Shown: positions 31,591-34,849 of the stretch, piece by piece
How positions within the stretch are numbered: the stretch's first letter is position 1
Layout: each line of letters opens with the position of its first letter
Assembly (NCBI GenBank): GCA_021740905.1
Contig: JAIOYV010000073.1
Location: 1-34,849 of the forward strand
DNA length: 34,849 bases
Reading direction: 5' to 3'
DNA from: Bacteroidales bacterium
GTDB taxonomy: Bacteria; Bacteroidota; Bacteroidia; Bacteroidales; M50B96
Notes under the pieces: generated by a model
The model's database searches: none
What the model saw: the letters and a program-made list of their open reading frames with translations, nothing else
What the model was told of the DNA's origin: nothing
Translations under genes and position numbers: made by a program

Positions 31591-31612
31591 AACTCAGAAC
31601 TCAGAACTTTTT
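31591..31612. repeat. AACTCAGAAC tract (third copy of AGTTCTGAGTT family)
   Basis: A short tract of AACTCAGAAC and TCAGAAC words, the reverse complement of the AGTTCTGAGTT wording at 16597-16647 and 20652-20707. It lies upstream of the glycosyltransferase promoter. Confidence 0.6.
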
Positions 31613-31670
31613 ACACATAAAAAAGGCCATTCCATTCGAAAAAGCCCATACGATGAAAAACATTTAATGG

Positions 31671-31865
31671 TTAAAGTGTTACTACTTCTTTGAAATTTTT
31701 GCTCTGCTGGTTCCACTTATGTGAAATCTCCATGAGGACAAGGTAAAAGGCTACATCATCGCTAATGGGCACACCTAATTCCTTTTCTTTGAACTTTTTG
31801 GCCTGCTGAAATTCTTCAAATATTTCAGGGGTCACGGTAAATTTTATTTCAAGCATTTCATCCAT
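31671..31865 (-). CDS. Small hypothetical protein, 64 aa
   Basis: A short, charged, probably helical protein: MDEMLEIKFTVTPEIFEEFQ, then AKKFKEKELGVPISDDVAFY, then LVLMEISHKWNQQSKNFKEV. The opening strand-then-helix pattern recalls small ribbon-helix-helix or antitoxin-like proteins, but no signature is strong enough to name a family and no toxin gene adjoins it. It could start at the fourth residue. The regions on both sides (31448-31670 and 31866-32023) hold no other gene. Confidence 0.5.
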   Translation of the reverse strand: MDEMLEIKFTVTPEIFEEFQQAKKFKEKELGVPISDDVAFYLVLMEISHKWNQQSKNFKEVVTL

Positions 31866-32023
31866 AATGTGCCTTCATACGAGATCGGTACGCGACTGTT
31901 TCAATTTTGATGAGTAAAAAAATAGGAAATATTCTAAAATGAATATAATGCTCTGAAAAACAATAGGCAAAACTTCTATAATAATTTCATGATTATTGTT
32001 ACAAGGTCCAACCTTTAACTTAC

Positions 32024-33673
32024 CTATCCTTTTATTACTTTTAATGAATAGCTCTTTTTCCGGGTACTTATTTTGAGGATATACAATCCAGTTTGAATAT
32101 TACCCAAACCACTAATTTCAACCTTACTATAGCCGGGAAATCTAAGAACACCCGATTGCTCATAATACTTTCTACCCATGAGGTCGAACAATTGAATTGA
32201 CACATCCTGGCTATCGAGAAGGTACATTTCGAGGTTGAGGAAATCGGCAAAGGGGTTTGGAGAAACAGCAAAACTGCCTTGCTGTAAAATTTCTACCCTG
32301 CTTAAAATAACACTGGCTTGTGCAAAATTCGGGATCCCATATCCCAGCAAAGAATCTGGATTCATACTCTGGCTGCCACTTTGCTGAATGGCCTCCAGCA
32401 ACTGCATGTTGGTCATGCCTGGATGTGCCTGCCACAAACAAGCAGCCATTCCAGCAATAATGGGAGAAGAGAAAGAGGTCCCATTCCCAAAACTAATATT
32501 TCCATTGGGATTTTGAATAGCTGCAAGGGCTCCCTGTGCAACTACATTTGGTTTTATCCGACCATCAGAGGTTGGGCCGGTTGAACTAAAAGGAGCATAG
32601 TCGCCAAATTCGTCAACAGCACCTATGGATAATACACTATCTCCATCAGCAGGTGCGCCTATGTAGTGCCAAGCACTATTTCCAGAATTACCGGCACTGT
32701 TTACAACCAGGATTCCTTTTGAGGCAGCTATATCAGCACCAATTGTAGCGCGTGCTGTATTGCCATCCATGTCGGCATAGCTGTGGTTTTGCGCAGAAAT
32801 GTCAAAAATTGTATATCCAAGCGACGAATTGATAATATCGGCTCCCACACTATCGGCAAACTCGGCAGCTACTACCCAGTTGTCTTCTTCAATCACATAT
32901 TCGCTTCCAACATCTTCCGATCGCAATAGCCAATACGAAGCCCCGGGGGCAGTGCCTATAAGCTGTCCAGGCAAATATCCACCCATAACCGACAATACAT
33001 TCATCCCATGCTGGAAGTCTTCGAAAACCGTGGAATCTCCGGTTACAAAATCACGAACCCCAAGAATTTGCTTATTGTCCCAAAGATGTTGAAAAATTGG
33101 CAAAATGTCCACATTCAGGAAGCCTGCATCTACAACGGCAATTACTTTTCCCTGACCCGTATAGCCATTGTCGTGCAATACCTGTCCGTTCAGCATCTCG
33201 ATTTGGTTTGTGCCAGCCCCGTAGTCGTATAGCGACAAGGGAGCAGACGTTTGGTTGAAATCAAACTCGCGATATAGGTTAACCCCATCATCCTTATAAG
33301 ACTTCATCCGGGCTACTTTTTGGGTGGCTTGCACAAAAGAAAGGGCTTGGATCTGAATCAAGGCGTTTGGGTCGGTGGTGTAAATGGACACAGCATTAAA
33401 CCATTTCGAGCGCGTCAGGACTTGAACACCAAGGTTTTCGATTGCGGCCACATAAGCCGGATCGACAGGAAGATCGTTCTCGGAATACGGGATGCCTTGT
33501 GCTTGTCGGCGCTGAATGGCCCTGGTGGAGAGAAAATCGGACGGGTTCGACAGAGAATAAGGTGTATTGGTTTTGTCGGTAAACTGAACCCAGTATTTAT
33601 CAGGTGCGGTTTGACCAAGAGACTGAAACGATATAAGAATTCCAAGAATAATTAAGAGTAAAGATATTTTCAT
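32024..33673 (-). CDS. Secreted subtilisin-family (S8) serine peptidase with T9SS sorting domain
   Basis: A 549-residue exported protease. MKISLLLIILGILISFQSLG is the signal peptide. A propeptide-like region runs to about residue 165 (STRAIQRRQAQGIPYSENDL). The S8 domain has the catalytic triad Asp (KVIAVVDAGF, D182), His (FEDFQHGMNVLSVMG, H222) and Ser (GNGTSFSSPIIAGMA, S400), with NSAGNSGN as the oxyanion region. The last ~80 residues are a type A T9SS sorting domain (FAVSPNPFADFLNLEMYL, VSIQLFDLMGRKYYEQS, GLYILKISTRKKSYSLKVIKG). The Asp motif reads VVDAG instead of the common VVDTG. A TATCTTTG -7 box lies 33 bases upstream. Activity is likely extracellular. Confidence 0.95.
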   Translation of the reverse strand: MKISLLLIILGILISFQSLGQTAPDKYWVQFTDKTNTPYSLSNPSDFLSTRAIQRRQAQGIPYSENDLPVDPAYVAAIENLGVQVLTRSKWFNAVSIYTTDPNALIQIQALSFVQATQKVARMKSYKDDGVNLYREFDFNQTSAPLSLYDYGAGTNQIEMLNGQVLHDNGYTGQGKVIAVVDAGFLNVDILPIFQHLWDNKQILGVRDFVTGDSTVFEDFQHGMNVLSVMGGYLPGQLIGTAPGASYWLLRSEDVGSEYVIEEDNWVVAAEFADSVGADIINSSLGYTIFDISAQNHSYADMDGNTARATIGADIAASKGILVVNSAGNSGNSAWHYIGAPADGDSVLSIGAVDEFGDYAPFSSTGPTSDGRIKPNVVAQGALAAIQNPNGNISFGNGTSFSSPIIAGMAACLWQAHPGMTNMQLLEAIQQSGSQSMNPDSLLGYGIPNFAQASVILSRVEILQQGSFAVSPNPFADFLNLEMYLLDSQDVSIQLFDLMGRKYYEQSGVLRFPGYSKVEISGLGNIQTGLYILKISTRKKSYSLKVIKG

Positions 33674-33705
33674 GTCACAGCAAAATTCGTTTTAATAAAT
33701 CATTC

Positions 33706-33713
33706 CAAAGATA
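33706..33713 (-). promoter_or_regulatory. -7 promoter box TATCTTTG
   Basis: An exact TAnnTTTG match on the minus strand, 33 bases before the ATG at 33673. It drives the T9SS-sorted subtilisin. Confidence 0.65.
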
Positions 33714-33878
33714 GGAAAATTTGAGTTTAGGGAATTCGAATCTATCAAATTACAATTTTGATATAGAAGCCCGTCCACTTTGCGACACAACATTCCACAT
33801 AAAAATTTGTTTCTTTGTTGTGTTTATGTGTAACTTTTTAGGCTAATAAACGCCTAAGTGTGTGTTTAAAATTTTTGA

Positions 33879-34538
33879 ATGAGCAAATATCTGATTGTCC
33901 TTCTTGTAGTCGTTTTCACAGCTAATTATCTCAGTGCCCAGGACACCCTGAATGTCGAGCCTGAAAATGACAAAGACATTATCCAGCTTTATGGAGTAAT
34001 CCGCAACGATAGCTTAAAGTCGATTCCCTTTAGCACTATAGCAGTCCTCAATACCGGGCGTGGAACAGCCTCCGACTTTTGGGGGTATTTTAGCATTGCT
34101 GTCAATTCGGGTGATACCATCCAATTTTCATCGGTGGGCTTCAAAAGACAATTGTACATTGTCCCTAATGGATTGGAGGGTACACACCAGGGGCACGATG
34201 TAATGCTGGAAACCGACACCATCATGTTGGCGGAGGCTACGGTTTTCCCCTGGAGTACTTACGATCAGTTTTTACAGGCAGTGGTCGACCTCGAACTCGC
34301 CGATGAGGATATGGAGAATGCCCGCCGCAACATCCAATTGATGCAACGGCAGATGATTGATGATGAATATCAGGTGGATGCCAGCCTAAACTATAAATAC
34401 TTCATGGGTCAGAAATATAACGATGCATACACAGCCGGGCAATTTCCATCTGTCAGCTTGCTGAACCCCTTTGCCTGGGCACAATTTTTCCAGGCCCTAA
34501 AATCGGGTCTCTTCAAGAGCAAGAAAAAAATATATTAG
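33879..34538 (+). CDS. Secreted protein with carboxypeptidase-regulatory-like domain
   Basis: A 219-residue exported protein. The signal peptide MSKYLIVLLVVVFTANYLSA is followed by a beta-sandwich of the CarboxypepD_reg-like kind: LYGVIRNDSLKSIPFSTIAV, then GTASDFWGYFSIAVNSGDTI and QFSSVGFKRQLYIVP. This is the module seen at the N terminus of TonB-dependent receptors and in small stand-alone proteins. The second half is helical and polar (VVDLELADEDMENARRNIQL) and ends in a basic KSKKKIY. There is no T9SS tail, plug or barrel. Probably periplasmic; role unknown. It is divergent from the subtilisin gene. Confidence 0.82.
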   Translation: MSKYLIVLLVVVFTANYLSAQDTLNVEPENDKDIIQLYGVIRNDSLKSIPFSTIAVLNTGRGTASDFWGYFSIAVNSGDTIQFSSVGFKRQLYIVPNGLEGTHQGHDVMLETDTIMLAEATVFPWSTYDQFLQAVVDLELADEDMENARRNIQLMQRQMIDDEYQVDASLNYKYFMGQKYNDAYTAGQFPSVSLLNPFAWAQFFQALKSGLFKSKKKIY

Positions 34539-34571
34539 TCTTGAATTAATCAATCATCATTTGATTATTCC

Positions 34572-34751
34572 TTACCTTTCTGAAAACTCTGCATTTGGGA
34601 ACATCGCTTTAATTTTCTTGAAATCATCAGGGGCTATGCCGTTCCTGAATAAATTGATCTTTTGAAGTTTTTCCAGTTTTGCCAATTCGGGTGGAAATGA
34701 TCTAATATGGTTCATAGCTGTCCGGTAGTTTTTGAAAATCTTGATTTCCAT
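34572..34751 (-). CDS. 59-aa leucine-rich-repeat-like ORF (possible fragment)
   Basis: ATG at 34751 to TAA at 34572. The protein begins MEIKIFKNYRTAMNHIRSFP and contains PPELAKLEKLQKINLFRNGI, a good LRR-like unit, then APDDFKKIKAMFPNAEFSER. An in-frame TAA sits two codons before the ATG, so it is not a simple read-in from a longer gene to the right. It is either a genuine small protein or the end of a decayed LRR protein. It converges on the preceding gene with 33 bases between the stops. The remaining bases to 34849 show no gene. Confidence 0.5.
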   Translation of the reverse strand: MEIKIFKNYRTAMNHIRSFPPELAKLEKLQKINLFRNGIAPDDFKKIKAMFPNAEFSER

Positions 34752-34849
34752 GAGTTAAAGTACTGATTTGCAGGCGTAATATTTCAAAAAAAACGAAATA
34801 TCATGCTTTGATAAAATTAAGACGAATTAAAATTCATAGCCAACTGTTT

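Noticed and set aside
32003-32015. AAGGT-CCA-ACCTT hairpin after the subtilisin gene as terminator
   Set aside because: The 5-bp stem lacks a following T-run on the minus strand; too weak to call.

Overview
The window looks like a chromosomal segment of a Bacteroidota bacterium, probably an environmental member of the Bacteroidia. Four things point that way. Several secreted proteins end in a type IX secretion (T9SS) sorting domain. There is a PorP/SprF-family protein paired with a TPR/PD40/OmpA-like protein. There is a periplasmic two-component beta-propeller kinase. Eight genes are preceded by the TAnnTTTG -7 promoter element typical of this phylum, and in several cases that element fixes the start codon. 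I see no rRNA, tRNA, complete insertion sequence, prophage or CRISPR array.

Layout. 1-6.6 kb: a propeller sensor kinase (+), a DUF454 membrane protein, a T9SS-sorted secreted protein, a 66-residue orphan and an M64 metallopeptidase (all -). 6.6-7.4 kb: a GxxExxY-family PD-(D/E)XK-like gene framed by three copies of a palindromic repeat. 7.4-10.35 kb: a translationally coupled pair, PorP/SprF then a TPR/PD40/OmpA-like protein (-). 10.38-10.80 kb: a dense array of very short GTCATT-headed units lying between the divergent porP-like and mnmA promoters. 10.85-12.06 kb: mnmA (+). 12.06-13.4 kb: a 26-bp perfect inverted repeat and a secreted TPR protein.

13.4-26.3 kb is a chemosensory gene cluster, all on the minus strand. 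In transcription order it is STAS protein, CheY-like regulator, CheA, CheW, one transmembrane MCP, CheR, a histidine-kinase-like protein whose phospho-accepting His is Asn, CheD, CheB, a REC-HisKA-HATPase kinase, a REC-HisKA-HATPase-REC hybrid kinase and a final single-domain regulator. One promoter is visible, upstream of the STAS gene. Within the cluster gene junctions are either tight (20 bp or less) or carry dispersed repeats: a triple-hairpin element, low-complexity AGTTCTGAGTTGAAA tracts and CTCACCTCAATTAC tracts. No flagellar or pilus genes are present, so the output could be gliding or a non-motility process; the sequence does not say which.

26.7-34.8 kb: YceI-like secreted protein (-), a DEAD-box RNA helicase overlapping a PAP2 phosphatase (+), a small membrane protein (+), a GT-B-type glycosyltransferase (-), a 64-residue orphan (-), a T9SS-sorted subtilisin (-), a secreted protein with a carboxypeptidase-regulatory-like domain (+) and a 59-codon leucine-rich-repeat-like ORF (-).

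The most unusual sequence is non-coding. The 10.4-10.8 kb array is made of 29 abutting units in two convergent halves. In the left half each unit is a 7-nt GTCAWTY linker plus a mini-hairpin with a 3-nt loop, and most stems differ in sequence yet still pair. Unit lengths step 14/16/18 as the stem grows by one base pair. Other repeat families in the window also use stems with 3-nt loops.
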